From positions 27,158-91,157 of the forward strand of contig SVEN01000005.1 in the NCBI GenBank assembly GCA_015057365.1: a DNA stretch of 64,000 nt, in the 5' to 3' direction. The translations under genes and the position numbers were made by a program. This document shows, in pieces, positions 19,731 to 31,267 of the stretch. Every line of letters starts with the position of its first letter. Within the stretch, counting starts at the first letter, position 1. This stretch comes from Lachnospiraceae bacterium. Lineage in GTDB: Bacteria > Bacillota > Clostridia > Lachnospirales > Lachnospiraceae. A model generated the notes under the pieces. That model was not told where the DNA came from and did no database searches. It saw only the letters and a list, made by a program, of their open reading frames with translations.

Positions 19731-20458
19731 AACAACCCACCTGCTTTCTCAATCGGTTTCCGAAACACGGTAAGGAAGCACAGAATACATATCATGGTCG
19801 GTATCAAAAAAGACTCCGCCCCAAAGATTACCAAGCATGCCGCCGATACAAAAACACCGATTAACGCTGTATAATGCTTCTTTTCCTTTAACCACTGCTC
19901 CAGAAAAATAACCACAAACATGGCCGTCATAACAAAATCCAGTCCTTCCGTGTTAAAGGTAAGAAAGGACCCCAGAATACCGCCCAATGTTGCTCCCGTC
20001 ACCCAGTATGACTGATTCAGAACCGTTACAAAAAAATAAAACCAGCCCTTATCCACATCCTCCGGCACCTTAGTTGCACAATTAACGGAAAAGCTCTCGT
20101 CACACATTCCGAAAATCAGATATGCCTTTTTCACTCCGGTTCCTTTATACTTTTCCAGTAATGCGATTCCGTAAAACAAATGTCTTGCCTGAATCATGAG
20201 TGCCATCAAAAAAGTTTGTACCGGAGCAAAACTGCCAAGCAACATCGTTACCGTCACAAACTCTAAAGAACCTCCGAAAATCACCAGGCTCATACATAAA
20301 GGATAAACAAAAGAAAAGCCCGACACCTTCATATAAAATCCGTAAGACATTCCCAAAAACAAAAATCCCATCATAATCGGGATTGTTTTCGGGAACGCTG
20401 CCAAAAAGGCTTTTCGTATGATTCCCTTCCTATTATTGCATACTCTTTCTGCAGCCAT
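19727..20458 (-). CDS. azlC: AzlC family branched-chain amino-acid permease
   Basis: [34 protein letters not shown]. Confidence 0.92.
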   Translation of the reverse strand: MAAERVCNNRKGIIRKAFLAAFPKTIPIMMGFLFLGMSYGFYMKVSGFSFVYPLCMSLVIFGGSLEFVTVTMLLGSFAPVQTFLMALMIQARHLFYGIALLEKYKGTGVKKAYLIFGMCDESFSVNCATKVPEDVDKGWFYFFVTVLNQSYWVTGATLGGILGSFLTFNTEGLDFVMTAMFVVIFLEQWLKEKKHYTALIGVFVSAACLVIFGAESFLIPTMICILCFLTVFRKPIEKAGGLL

Positions 20459-20531
20459 ACTACCGTCCTCCGACCCGGTAATGCCGCCACGCTCTTAAAA
20501 GAATGCGGCGGCACAACGGTCTCTGTCTTTC

Positions 20532-21551
20532 TTATTTCCCCTGAAGCTTTGCTTTTGCTTCCTCCTGCACCTCAATTACCCTGTCACACCACGCATCGAA
20601 TTCCGGATCCTCTGTCTGAAATTCCGGATGTGCCAGTACATGCTCTATCACACGGCGAACCCCGTCTTCAAACCGCACCGTCGGTACAAACTCCGGCACC
20701 GCACGTTTTACCTTCGTATTGTCAAACACAACGGAACATGCCTTATCTCCGAGAAGTGCACCGGTAAAATCATACGGTCCCGCTTCCGCAAGGAATGCCG
20801 ACGATACATAATAAGGCTTAAACGGTACATTCAGTACATCCGCGATAGTCTGGTAAATCTGGTTCCAAGTCAGTGTCTCATCGGAAGTTATCTGGAACAC
20901 CTCACCGATGGCATGCGGATTTCCCATGAGGCCGATAAATGCCTTGGCAAAATCCGTATTGTGCGTCATAGTCCAAAGGGAAGTACCGTCTCCGTGAACA
21001 ATCACCGGCTTGTCCTCCAGCATACGCTTTACCACCTGCCAGCTTCCTTTATCTCCGTGAACACCCAACGGTATCGACCGTTCGTCATAGGTATGACTCG
21101 GACGGATTATCGTTACCGGAAAACCGTTTTCACGATACATCTGCATCAAATACTCCTCACAAACAATCTTATTCCTGGAATACTCCCAGTAAGGATTCGC
21201 AAGAGACGTCCCCTCTGTAATTACATGAGATTTGCACGGCTTGTGGTACGCCGATGCGGAGCTGATATACATATACTGCTTTGTCTTTCCCGCAAACAGT
21301 CTGTAATCACGTTCCACCTGCCCCTTCCCGAAGCCGATAAAATCACATACCACATCAAAGGTGTAGTCCTTTAACAACTCCGCCGCTTCAGCCTCATTAT
21401 TAATATCGCCTTTAATTATGTTAATATTCTTTGGTAATGATTCATTTCTGGAACCACGGTTAAATAAATACAATTCACAATCCGTCTCTGCCAGTTTTCT
21501 TGTAATAGCCATACTGATTGTGCCTGTTCCTCCGATAAAAAGTACCTTCAT
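20532..21551 (-). CDS. NAD-dependent epimerase/dehydratase
   Basis: MKVLFIGGTGTISMAITRKLAETDCELYLFNRG; SD GGAGGG. Confidence 0.93.
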   Translation of the reverse strand: MKVLFIGGTGTISMAITRKLAETDCELYLFNRGSRNESLPKNINIIKGDINNEAEAAELLKDYTFDVVCDFIGFGKGQVERDYRLFAGKTKQYMYISSASAYHKPCKSHVITEGTSLANPYWEYSRNKIVCEEYLMQMYRENGFPVTIIRPSHTYDERSIPLGVHGDKGSWQVVKRMLEDKPVIVHGDGTSLWTMTHNTDFAKAFIGLMGNPHAIGEVFQITSDETLTWNQIYQTIADVLNVPFKPYYVSSAFLAEAGPYDFTGALLGDKACSVVFDNTKVKRAVPEFVPTVRFEDGVRRVIEHVLAHPEFQTEDPEFDAWCDRVIEVQEEAKAKLQGK

Positions 21552-21658
21552 GTAAGTGTCCCTCCTGCATCGTTGTTTTGTAAAAGCAAAAGCATCGTTT
21601 ATGTTCATATTCCAATGATACCTTATTTCCGGTCACTTGTCGATACTTATTTTCAAAT

Positions 21659-22672
21659 CTATTGAATTTTTCTTACCGTTTTCCCCTCATACACTTCACC
21701 GCCGATGACCACCTGCTCGATAATAGTTGTCTTCGGTTTCTCAATCAACTCAATCAGCTTACGGGCAGCTTCCTCACCGATAGCCTCCGTATCCTGGCGA
21801 AGCGTTGTTAACTTCGGCTCGATATGACGACCGATTCGAAGTCCGTCGTATCCCGCCACGGAAATATCCTCCGGAATCCGAAGTCCCTTTTCCTTAATTA
21901 CATTCATTCCGCCGAAGCTGGAAAAATCGTCCGGGTAAATAATACAGGTCGGGGGATTCTTAAGTGCCAACAGCTCCTTGGTAGCCTCTCCCGTTTCTCT
22001 TGTGCTTCGATACGCCGCTTCTTTAATATATTCGTCCGGAATCGTAATCCCGAATTCCTCCGCCGTCTTAAAGAAGGAAGACAAGCGATTTTTCGTAACT
22101 GCGGAATCTGCCCCGTGAATATAAGCAATCTTTTTATGCCCTTGCCCGATAATATAGGTCAGCAAATCTCTCATACCGGTCACGTTGTCGGAGATTACCG
22201 CTGCCCGCCCGTAAAAGGTATGGTCGATGGTCACCAGCGGTATATCGCTCTTTACCAGTTCTTCCACCTCCGGATTTTCAAAATCCACACAGGCAATTAC
22301 CACACCGTCAAAACCGCGGTACCTGCAGCGTTCCAGATAACTCATTCGTTTTCCTTCGGCGTTTGCCGCGCTGATAAAAGTAATATCATATCCCTTCTTT
22401 TCCGCGAATTGCTTAAAACTGTTTAATACATTTGCAAAATAGTCATGGGTCAAACCGCTCTGAGCTTCATCCACAAACAGTACTCCTAAATTATAAGTAC
22501 GTTTGGTCTTTAACGCACGGGCAGAGGAATTCGGAAAATACCCCAGTTCTTTTGCCACTTTACAAATCCGGGCTTTCGTCTCTTCTCCGATATCCTTATG
22601 ATCGTTTAAGGCCTTGCTTACCGTTGCGATACTGACTCCGCACAGTTCGGAGATATCCTTCATTGATACCAT
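21659..22672 (-). CDS. LacI family transcriptional regulator
   Basis: SMKDISELCGVSIATVSKALNDHKDIGEETKARI. Confidence 0.96.
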   Translation of the reverse strand: MVSMKDISELCGVSIATVSKALNDHKDIGEETKARICKVAKELGYFPNSSARALKTKRTYNLGVLFVDEAQSGLTHDYFANVLNSFKQFAEKKGYDITFISAANAEGKRMSYLERCRYRGFDGVVIACVDFENPEVEELVKSDIPLVTIDHTFYGRAAVISDNVTGMRDLLTYIIGQGHKKIAYIHGADSAVTKNRLSSFFKTAEEFGITIPDEYIKEAAYRSTRETGEATKELLALKNPPTCIIYPDDFSSFGGMNVIKEKGLRIPEDISVAGYDGLRIGRHIEPKLTTLRQDTEAIGEEAARKLIELIEKPKTTIIEQVVIGGEVYEGKTVRKIQ

Positions 22673-22731
22673 ATTGTAATCCTCTCTTTTGGCTTATTCT
22701 TCTCGTTTTATTGCACATCATACGACTTTAC

Positions 22732-22743
22732 TTAAACGTTTTC
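22732..22743. promoter_or_regulatory. Candidate LacI-family operator (lacI-proximal)
   Basis: TTAAACGTTTTC, central CG half-palindrome, matches the 22922 site. Confidence 0.6.
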
Positions 22744-22921
22744 GCAAGGTAATCATACAGCATATTTCACATTTTTGCAAGTAATTCTTTAAACTTTTTA
22801 TCAAATTAATCCAAACTTTTTTCGAGAAACAAAAGAATTTTTATTTTATAGTTGCTTTTTTTGTCGCTTTTGTGTATAATGCGAGTAAAGGAACGTGTTA
22901 AACATATGGTTTTATGCTTAC

Positions 22922-22933
22922 TTAAACGTTTAA
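22922..22933. promoter_or_regulatory. Candidate LacI-family operator (GH94-proximal)
   Basis: Perfect palindrome TTAAACGTTTAA downstream of TATAAT (about 22875). Confidence 0.7.
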
Positions 22934-22991
22934 CTTAATCGTTATCCTTTAAGAGAGAATGAAGAGAATGAGATGAAAAGGAGCAACTACT

Positions 22992-25427
22992 ATGAAATTC
23001 GGTTATTTCGATGACGCTAACAAAGAATACGTAATTACCACTCCGAAAACTCCGCTTCCGTGGATTAACTACTTAGGCTGCAACGATTTCTTCAGCCTTA
23101 TTTCCAATACCTGCGGCGGATATACCTTTTATAAGGATGCAAAGCTCCTTCGTCTGACCAGATATCGTTACAATGATATTCCGGCAGATACCAACGGCAA
23201 ATATCTCTACATAAAGGACGGCGACACCGTTTGGAATCCGGGATGGCAGCCGACCAAGACCGAGCTTGACGCTTATGAGTGCAGACACGGTATCGGTTAC
23301 AGCCGTTTCACCGGTAAGAAGAACGACGTGGAAGCTTCCGTTCTTACTTTTGTTCCGATGAATGATACCTGTGAGGTAAGTCAGCTTACCCTTACCAATA
23401 CCTCCGCAGCAAAGAAAGATTTACAGCTCTTCTCTTACGTTGAGTGGTGTCTTTGGAATGCGGATGATGATATGAAAAATTTCCAGAGAAACTTAAGTAT
23501 CGGTGAGGTTGAAGTGGTAGGTTCTACCATTTTCCATAAGACCGAGTACAGAGAGCGTCGTAACCACTACGCCGTATACTCCGTAAACACTGCGGTGGAT
23601 GCGTTCGATACCAGCCGTGATGCATTCCTCGGCGCTTATCGTTCCGCGGCAAATCCGGAAGCCATCGAAAACGGTGCCTGCACCAATTCCATGGCAAGCG
23701 GTTGGTCTCCGATTGCTTCCCATCAGATTAACGTTTCTTTGAATCCGGGTGAGTCCAAGACCTTCATCTTCGTACTCGGTTACATCGAGAATCCGCAGGA
23801 TGAAAAGTGGGAGTCCCACAATGTGATCAATAAAAAGCCGGCAAATGCAATGCTTGCCCGCTATCAGACCGATGCAGATGTGGAAAAGGCATTTGCAGAG
23901 TTAAAGGCATACTGGGAGAAGCTTCTTTCCAAGTATACCGTTTCTTCCGAAAACGACAAGGTAAACCGTATGGTAAATATCTGGAACCAGTATCAGTGTA
24001 TGGTTACCTTTAATATGTCCCGTTCCGCTTCTTATTACGAATCCGGTATCGGCCGTGGTATGGGCTTCCGTGACTCCTGTCAGGACCTCCTCGGTTTCGT
24101 ACACTTAATTCCGGACCGTGCAAGAGAGCGAATCATTGATATCGCTTCCACCCAGTTTGAGGACGGCAGCGCATATCATCAGTACCAGCCGCTTACCAAG
24201 AAGGGTAACGCAGATATCGGTAGCGGTTTCAACGATGACCCGTTATGGCTCATTGCAGGTACCTCCGCATATGTCAGAGAGACCGGCGATATCTCCATCT
24301 TAAACGAGACCGTACCGTACGACAACGACATGTCCGTAGCAACGTCCTTAATGGAACATTTAAAGCGTTCCTTAGACTATATTATCAATCACAAGGGTCC
24401 GCACAACTTACCGTTAATCGGTCGTGCAGACTGGAACGACTGTCTCAACTTAAACTGCTTCTCCGAGCATCCGGGTGAGTCCTTCCAGACCTTCGGTCCG
24501 AGTGAGGGTCCGGTAGCGGAATCCGTATTCATCGCAGGTATGTTTGTAAAATACGGTGAAGAGTACGCACAGTTAGCCGAGCTTCTCGGCGACACCGCTG
24601 AGGCAGAACGTGCCCGCAAGGAAGTAAAGGTTATGTACGATGCTATCCTGGCTGACGGTTGGGACGGCGAATGGTTCGTACGTGCTTATGATGCATACAG
24701 CAACAAGGTAGGTTCCAAGGAATGTGAAGAGGGCCAGATTTTCATCGAGCCGCAGGGCTTCTGTGTTCTGGCAGGTGTCGGTGTAGAAGAAGGTCTTGCA
24801 AAGAAGGCTCTTGATTCCGTAAAGGAACGTCTCGATACCAAGTACGGCGTAATGATTTTACAACCGGCTTATACCAAGTATCACTTAGAGCTTGGCGAAA
24901 TCACCTCCTACCCGCCGGGATACAAGGAAAACGCAGGTATTTTCTGCCACAACAATCCTTGGGTATCCATCGCGGAGACCGTTATCGGCAGAGGTGACCG
25001 TGCATTCGAGATTTATCAGAAGACTTGTCCGGCTTATGTAGAAGAAATCAGTGAGATTCATCGTACCGAGCCGTATGTATATTCCCAGATGGTAGCAGGT
25101 CGTGACGCAAAGTTCCACGGCGAGGCAAAGAACAGCTGGCTCACCGGTACCGCAGCATGGACCTTCGTAAACATCTCCCAGTATATTTTAGGTGTTTACC
25201 CGACACACAACGGTCTTTCCGTGAATCCGTGTGTCCCGAAGGGCTTCGGTGATTTCACATTAACCAGAGCATTCCGCGAGGGTGTTTACAACATCACCGT
25301 TAAGAATCCGCAGAATGTAGAAAAGGGAGTTGTTTCCCTTACTGTAGACGGTGCAAAGGTAGACGGTCACATTATCCCGTATGTAAAGGGCAAGACCGAA
25401 TACAACGTTACCGTAACCATGGGCTAA
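22992..25427 (+). CDS. GH94 family phosphorylase, likely cellobiose phosphorylase
   Basis: 811 aa; [47 protein letters not shown]...[13 protein letters not shown]. Confidence 0.93.
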   Translation: MKFGYFDDANKEYVITTPKTPLPWINYLGCNDFFSLISNTCGGYTFYKDAKLLRLTRYRYNDIPADTNGKYLYIKDGDTVWNPGWQPTKTELDAYECRHGIGYSRFTGKKNDVEASVLTFVPMNDTCEVSQLTLTNTSAAKKDLQLFSYVEWCLWNADDDMKNFQRNLSIGEVEVVGSTIFHKTEYRERRNHYAVYSVNTAVDAFDTSRDAFLGAYRSAANPEAIENGACTNSMASGWSPIASHQINVSLNPGESKTFIFVLGYIENPQDEKWESHNVINKKPANAMLARYQTDADVEKAFAELKAYWEKLLSKYTVSSENDKVNRMVNIWNQYQCMVTFNMSRSASYYESGIGRGMGFRDSCQDLLGFVHLIPDRARERIIDIASTQFEDGSAYHQYQPLTKKGNADIGSGFNDDPLWLIAGTSAYVRETGDISILNETVPYDNDMSVATSLMEHLKRSLDYIINHKGPHNLPLIGRADWNDCLNLNCFSEHPGESFQTFGPSEGPVAESVFIAGMFVKYGEEYAQLAELLGDTAEAERARKEVKVMYDAILADGWDGEWFVRAYDAYSNKVGSKECEEGQIFIEPQGFCVLAGVGVEEGLAKKALDSVKERLDTKYGVMILQPAYTKYHLELGEITSYPPGYKENAGIFCHNNPWVSIAETVIGRGDRAFEIYQKTCPAYVEEISEIHRTEPYVYSQMVAGRDAKFHGEAKNSWLTGTAAWTFVNISQYILGVYPTHNGLSVNPCVPKGFGDFTLTRAFREGVYNITVKNPQNVEKGVVSLTVDGAKVDGHIIPYVKGKTEYNVTVTMG

Positions 25428-25486
25428 CCCCCAAACCTAATTACGCTTATATCAATTTTTTGTTTATTCATTCCTTTCTTTCTCGC

Positions 25487-25520
25487 AAACAGCCTCCGGT
25501 CAAACCCCCGGAGGCTGTTT
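25487..25520. terminator. Bidirectional terminator between GH94 and eno
   Basis: AAACAGCCTCCGG/CCGGAGGCTGTTT. Confidence 0.8.
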
Positions 25521-25541
25521 CACTTTATAAATTCAATTATC

Positions 25542-26813
25542 CTACTTCAAACCGCGAAGCTCCGCTTCGATTTGTAACAATCGATTGTATTTTGCGGTCC
25601 GCTCTCCGCGGCACGGTGCCCCGGTCTTAATAAATCCGGTATTTAAGCCCACTGCCAAATCGGCAATTGTAGTATCCTCCGTCTCACCGCTACGATGTGA
25701 CATAATCGCACGATATCCGTGTTCCGTAGCAATCCGGATAGCTTCCATCGTTTCCGATAAGGAACCGATTTGATTCGGCTTAATCAAAATCGCATTGGCC
25801 GCCTCATTCTTTATCCCGTATTGTAAACGCTTCGGGTTTGTAACAAACAAATCGTCTCCCACCAGCATCACCCGGTTTCCGATTCTCTGAGTCAGCATTC
25901 TCCAACCATCCCAGTCCTCCTCATCCAACGGGTCCTCTAAAGAATAAATCGGATACTTTTTTGTTAATGTGTCCCAATGCTCCATCAGTCCTTCCGAAGT
26001 AAAGACCTCGCCTTTTTTCGGCAATCGGTACGAAAACTGTCCGCCGTTTTTCTTCTCTTCCTTCCACTCGGAAGCAGCCACATCCAGCGAAATCATAAAA
26101 TCCTTTCCGGCACCGGCGGTATACCCGGCACGCTCCACCGCCTGTAAAATCAGCTCTATCGCTTCTTCCTCACTGTTTAAATCCGGAGCAAAACCGCCCT
26201 CGTCACCGATTCCCGTAGACAATCCCTTCTCCTCCAGAATCGATGCCAATGCATGATAAACCTCACAACACTGTCTGAGTCCTACACAAAAGCGCTCCGC
26301 GCCCACCGGTAAAATCATGAACTCCTGCACGTCCAGGTTGTTTCCCGCATGACGTCCGCCGTTTAAAATATTCATCATAGGAAGCGGCATTTTTCTTCCG
26401 TTTAATCCGCCCACATAGCGATACAACGGCATCTTAAGCCCGTCCGCTTCCGCCTTTGCAAGAGCAAGGGAAACCGCCAAAATCGCATTGGCACCCAGTC
26501 TGCTTTTATTCTCTGTACCGTCCAATACCTGCATGGCTTCATCTGCCTGCTCCTGACAACAGCCTTCCTTTCCCTTTAACAGGGTAGCAATATCCTCATT
26601 CACATGAGCTACCGCCGTTTTTACGCCCTTTCCTTTATAGCGTTCCTTGTCTCCGTCTCTCAATTCCACCGCTTCAAAAGCTCCGGTAGATGCACCGGAC
26701 GGAACCGCAGCAATTCCGCATCCTCCGTTTTCTAAAATGACGGTAGCCTCTACCGTAGGATTCGCGCGGGAATCCAAAATTTCTCTGCCTCTGATTTGTT
26801 TGATTTTACTCAT
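25542..26813 (-). CDS. eno: Enolase
   Basis: [47 protein letters not shown]. Confidence 0.97.
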   Translation of the reverse strand: MSKIKQIRGREILDSRANPTVEATVILENGGCGIAAVPSGASTGAFEAVELRDGDKERYKGKGVKTAVAHVNEDIATLLKGKEGCCQEQADEAMQVLDGTENKSRLGANAILAVSLALAKAEADGLKMPLYRYVGGLNGRKMPLPMMNILNGGRHAGNNLDVQEFMILPVGAERFCVGLRQCCEVYHALASILEEKGLSTGIGDEGGFAPDLNSEEEAIELILQAVERAGYTAGAGKDFMISLDVAASEWKEEKKNGGQFSYRLPKKGEVFTSEGLMEHWDTLTKKYPIYSLEDPLDEEDWDGWRMLTQRIGNRVMLVGDDLFVTNPKRLQYGIKNEAANAILIKPNQIGSLSETMEAIRIATEHGYRAIMSHRSGETEDTTIADLAVGLNTGFIKTGAPCRGERTAKYNRLLQIEAELRGLK

Positions 26814-27000
26814 TTCCAAGTCCTCCTATCGCTTCCATTGTTCCCCAGCCGTGTATAGTTTATTCTCCTTTGCGGCATAATTGTTCAGTAAAACATTCTT
26901 TTCTGAATATTTGCGATATCCTTGTCAGATACCGAAGAAGATGCTATACTGTAATAGATTTTATATGCGGTTCCCTCATGTACACGCAGAAAGGACTTAT

Positions 27001-28506
27001 ATGAATCAGTATTATAAACAGCTGCTCCCTTATTTAGAGCGTAATCATGCTTATCAGACCGCCCTGGCTCTTTTGTCCTGGGATACGGAGACCCTGGCCC
27101 CGCCTGCCGCTTCGGACTATACGGCAAAGTCGGTAGGCATTTTGTCAGAAGAAGCATACCATATTTTAATTTGTGATGAAGTGGAAGCTTTACTGAAAAA
27201 GCTTTCTTCCGAAAAAGAACAAAAAGACCTCAATGCCTCCGAGCAGGCTGTTGTACGTCTTCTTCAAAAAGAATACAAGAAGCTTTCCTGTATTCCGGCC
27301 AAGGAATACAGAGAATTTTCCGAATTATGTGCTACGGCACAGGCCGCCTACTGCCGCGCCAAGCAAAACGCCAAATTCGAAGATTTTGCTCCGACTCTGG
27401 AAAAATTAATCGACTATACGCGCCGTTTTGCTTCCTATCGCGCCAAAAAAGGAGACAACCTTTACGACCTGTTGCTGGATGAGTATGAAGAAGGCTTCAC
27501 TACCGAAGTACTGGATGATTTTTTTGCAAAACTCCGGAAGGCCATCGTCCCGCTTATCAAACAAGTTGTAGCAAAAAACGATACCGTTTGCAAAGATTAT
27601 AATTCCCGTAATTATCCGGTGGAGATTCAGGAAGGCTTTTGCCGTTATCTTTCCGGTTATCTCGGATTTGATTTTAATCGTGGCGTTATTGCGGAAAGCG
27701 AGCATCCTTTTACCACTTCCCTACACAACCACGACGTGCGTATTACCAATCATTATTATGAGGACAGTCTGGAAAGCGGCATTTTCTCCGCCATTCACGA
27801 AACGGGACATGCCCTTTACGAAATGGGTGTGGAGGATTCCCTTTCCGGTACACCGGCCGGCTCCGGTATTTCTATGGGAATGCACGAATCTCAGTCCCGC
27901 TTTTACGAAAATGTCATCGGACGAAGCAAAGAATTCTGGATTCCGCTTTTCCCGAAGCTCCAAAAGACGTATCCGGCAGAGCTGTCCGATGTTTCTTTAG
28001 ACGACTTTATCAAAGGAATCAACAAGGCAGAACCGGGACCGATTCGCATCGAAGCGGACGAACTGACCTACCCTCTCCACATTTTAATCCGGTACGAGTT
28101 GGAAAAGGACATTTTCTCCGGCAAATGCAAGGTTTCCGACCTTCCGGAGCTTTGGAATAAAAAATACGAAGACTATTTGGGAATTATCCCACAAAATGCC
28201 GCAGAAGGTATTTTACAAGACATTCACTGGGCTATGGCAAACTTCGGCTATTTTCCGTCCTATGCCATCGGATCCGCCATTGCGGCACAGCTTTATCATC
28301 ACATGGTACAGCAAATGCCGTTAAATGATTACCTGACGGATGGAAACCTGATCCCGGTACGGGAATATTTACGAGACCACATCCACAAGTACGGCGCGGT
28401 CTACCCGACCAACGAGCTATTAAAGAAGGTCACCGGCGAAGAATTCAATCCGGAATACTACATTCGTTATCTGACCGACAAATATACCAAACTATACAAC
28501 CTATAA
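27001..28506 (+). CDS. M32 family carboxypeptidase (Taq-type)
   Basis: AIHETGHALYEMG (HETGH zinc motif); SD AAAGGA upstream of ATG 27001. Confidence 0.95.
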   Translation: MNQYYKQLLPYLERNHAYQTALALLSWDTETLAPPAASDYTAKSVGILSEEAYHILICDEVEALLKKLSSEKEQKDLNASEQAVVRLLQKEYKKLSCIPAKEYREFSELCATAQAAYCRAKQNAKFEDFAPTLEKLIDYTRRFASYRAKKGDNLYDLLLDEYEEGFTTEVLDDFFAKLRKAIVPLIKQVVAKNDTVCKDYNSRNYPVEIQEGFCRYLSGYLGFDFNRGVIAESEHPFTTSLHNHDVRITNHYYEDSLESGIFSAIHETGHALYEMGVEDSLSGTPAGSGISMGMHESQSRFYENVIGRSKEFWIPLFPKLQKTYPAELSDVSLDDFIKGINKAEPGPIRIEADELTYPLHILIRYELEKDIFSGKCKVSDLPELWNKKYEDYLGIIPQNAAEGILQDIHWAMANFGYFPSYAIGSAIAAQLYHHMVQQMPLNDYLTDGNLIPVREYLRDHIHKYGAVYPTNELLKKVTGEEFNPEYYIRYLTDKYTKLYNL

Positions 28507-28521
28507 AGAGAGGCACTACAA

Positions 28522-29340
28522 ATGAAACACAAGATTCTCGTTTTAGACATTGACGGTACACTGACCAACTCCCAAAAGGAAATCACTGTTTCCACCAAAA
28601 AGGCCCTTTATGCCTTGCAGGCAGCGGGATACTCCCTTGCGATTGCCTCCGGACGACCTACGGCAGGCATCGAACCGATTGCAAAAGAATGCAAGCTGGA
28701 CGAATACGGTGGATATATAATCTCTTATAACGGTGCCCGGATTATCCGCTTTTCTACCGGAGAGATTCTTTACAACAATACCCTTCCCCAGCAGTTCATT
28801 CCTCAGATCTTTGAAATTGCCAAGGAACGCGGAGTCGGCATGATTACCTATGACCCGAACGACAATTTGATTACCGGTACCAAAACGGATAAATATATGG
28901 AACTGGAGGCAAGAATTAACCGTCGTGACATTTATCAGGTACAGGATTTTATCGGTGCCATCAAGTTCCCGGTAAACAAGTGCCTGATCAGCGGTGAACC
29001 GGAGATCCTTGCTCCTCTCACAGAAGAACTGAAAAAGCGTTACTACGGTGTATTAAACATTTATCGTTCCGAACCGTTTTTCCTTGAAATCATGCCTCCT
29101 CTGGTGGACAAAGCCCATGCCTTGGAGCGTCTCTTACCGTCTCTTGGCATCAGCAGAGAGGAATGTGTATGCTGCGGTGACGGCTACAATGACATCACCA
29201 TGTTAGAGTATGCCGGCGTAGGCGTAGCAATGGCCAACGCTCAAATGGAAGTGCGGGAAGCCGCAGACATCATTACTCTTTCCAATGATGAAGACGGACT
29301 GGTTCCGGTTATCTGCACCTACTTTTTAGATGCCGAATAA
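28522..29340 (+). CDS. Cof-type HAD-IIB family hydrolase
   Basis: LVLDIDGTLTNSQKEI; CCGDGYNDITMLEYAGVGVAMANA. Confidence 0.95.
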   Translation: MKHKILVLDIDGTLTNSQKEITVSTKKALYALQAAGYSLAIASGRPTAGIEPIAKECKLDEYGGYIISYNGARIIRFSTGEILYNNTLPQQFIPQIFEIAKERGVGMITYDPNDNLITGTKTDKYMELEARINRRDIYQVQDFIGAIKFPVNKCLISGEPEILAPLTEELKKRYYGVLNIYRSEPFFLEIMPPLVDKAHALERLLPSLGISREECVCCGDGYNDITMLEYAGVGVAMANAQMEVREAADIITLSNDEDGLVPVICTYFLDAE

Positions 29341-29371
29341 TTTTTTTACTTCATTTATCAAATATCAAAAC

Positions 29372-29416
29372 AAAAAGAGCGTATGCGTTTGTCTTTCACA
29401 AACGCATACGCTTTTT
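29372..29416. terminator. Bidirectional terminator
   Basis: AAAAAGAGCGTATGCGTTTG/CAAACGCATACGCTTTTT. Confidence 0.8.
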
Positions 29417-29440
29417 CTCCTTGCATCAGCTTTATGCCGA

Positions 29441-31042
29441 CTATCTGTCCCACTTATCGCACAGCATATTAATCTGATCCGCAAACTTAGCGAGATCCTT
29501 ATTGGCGCCGCCTTCGTTTCTCTTGATAACGCTAAGCAGCCTCTGTCCTGCAGCCAGTAAGCGTTCGAACACCTCCACCTTGCGCTTCTTTGCCTTTTCC
29601 TTCTTCTTTGCAAACACCGGCTCGGTCTGCTGTGCCCATACACCGTTGATTAAATCGTAACAATATCCGGAATACGGCGCTTCCGCATCCAGACCGTACT
29701 CATTACGCAAACATGCCGCAAATGCATCGCATACTCCGTCTTCGCCGTGCACCACAAATACCTTCTGCGGATCCTCAATCTGCGTTACCCAGTGAATCAG
29801 GCCTTCCTTATCCGCATGTCCGCTGATTCCCTCTAACTTACAAATTTCCGCCTGTATCTCTACCGGTTCTCCGAACAGCTTCACATCCGTCGCACCCTCA
29901 AGTAACGTTCTACCCAGCGTTCCAACCGCCTGGTAACCGACAAACACCACCGTACTTTGCGGACGCCACAAATTGTGCTTCAGGTGATGTCTGATACGTC
30001 CCGCTTCACACATTCCGGAAGCGGAAATGATTACCTTAGGTTCCGTATTCGCATTAATCAATTTGGACTCTTCACTGGTAATAGCGGTTCTGAGTCCCGG
30101 GAACGAAATCGGATTTACTCCTTGATGCACCAGTTCCATGGCCTCGTCATCAAAATATCCGTTGACGTTCTTATGGAAAATCGTGGTGGCTTCGATTGCC
30201 AACGGGCTGTCGATATATACCGGAAAATTGTCATGTCCCGTAATAAGATTGTCTTTTTTTATCTTACGGATGAAATATAACAGTTCCTGGGTTCTGCCCA
30301 CCGCAAAGGACGGTATCACAACATTTCCTCCACGGTCAAAGGTACGCTGGATAATCTCCGCCAGGTCTCTCACATAGTCCACCCGTTCCATGCCGTGATA
30401 ACGATCACCGTAGGTAGATTCCATAATGACGTAATCCGCCCGGTCTGTTGTCATCGGATCTCTTAAAATCGGCTGATGTTTATTTCCGATATCTCCGGAA
30501 AATACAAGTTTTACCTGTTTTCCTTCCTCTTCCGCCCACACTTCGATACTGGAGGAACCGAGCAAATGTCCCACGTCGGTAAAACGTATGGTAATCCCTT
30601 CATCCACCGTTACTTTCTCTCCGTATTCACACGGTATAAACAACTTCATTACCCCGAAAGCATCTTCCATGGTATACAGAGGCTCTACGGGAGACAATCC
30701 GGAACGCTTTGCTTTCTTGTTTTTCCACTCCGCTTCAAACATCTGGATATGCGCAGAGTCACGAAGCATAATATCACAAAGCTCCTTTGTGGCTCCCGTG
30801 GAATAAATCTTTCCGCGGAACCCTCTGGCGTACATTAACGGTACCAATCCCGTATGGTCAATATGCGCATGGGTGATAAGAATATAATCGATATCCCCCG
30901 GATTTACCGGAAGCTCCTGATTCTCATATACATTTGCCCCCTGTTCCATACCACAGTCAATAAGCAGTCTCTTTCCTCCGATTTCAAGAAAATGACAGCT
31001 TCCCGTCACCTCGTGTGCCGCACCGATAAACTCTAAAAACAT
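29441..31042 (-). CDS. Beta-CASP MBL-fold metallohydrolase with RNA-specificity domain
   Basis: LITHAHIDHTGLVPLM; YVIMESTYGDR; ISASGMCEAGRIRHHLKHNL; ISGHADKEGL. Confidence 0.94.
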   Translation of the reverse strand: MFLEFIGAAHEVTGSCHFLEIGGKRLLIDCGMEQGANVYENQELPVNPGDIDYILITHAHIDHTGLVPLMYARGFRGKIYSTGATKELCDIMLRDSAHIQMFEAEWKNKKAKRSGLSPVEPLYTMEDAFGVMKLFIPCEYGEKVTVDEGITIRFTDVGHLLGSSSIEVWAEEEGKQVKLVFSGDIGNKHQPILRDPMTTDRADYVIMESTYGDRYHGMERVDYVRDLAEIIQRTFDRGGNVVIPSFAVGRTQELLYFIRKIKKDNLITGHDNFPVYIDSPLAIEATTIFHKNVNGYFDDEAMELVHQGVNPISFPGLRTAITSEESKLINANTEPKVIISASGMCEAGRIRHHLKHNLWRPQSTVVFVGYQAVGTLGRTLLEGATDVKLFGEPVEIQAEICKLEGISGHADKEGLIHWVTQIEDPQKVFVVHGEDGVCDAFAACLRNEYGLDAEAPYSGYCYDLINGVWAQQTEPVFAKKKEKAKKRKVEVFERLLAAGQRLLSVIKRNEGGANKDLAKFADQINMLCDKWDR

Positions 31043-31267
31043 AGTAAAACACCCCTTCCCGATTTCGTGCATAAATTGTGCATCTTCTTATATTCAGTAT
31101 ACCCTATTTATTGAAAATTAGCAAGTATTCTTAACACCTAAAAACTTCTGCGGATGTGCTTGTTTTTCCCATTCCCCTATAGTATAATTTAGTTATTTCA
31201 AGGATATTTTCCGCATGACTGTCACGTTTCATAACAGTCTGCGCAGACATAGGAGGATTTATTTACC

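Noticed and set aside
20628-21374. 248-aa plus-strand ORF
   Set aside because: Antisense to the epimerase gene, no recognisable protein features.
21824-22426. 200-aa plus-strand ORF
   Set aside because: Antisense to lacI-family gene.
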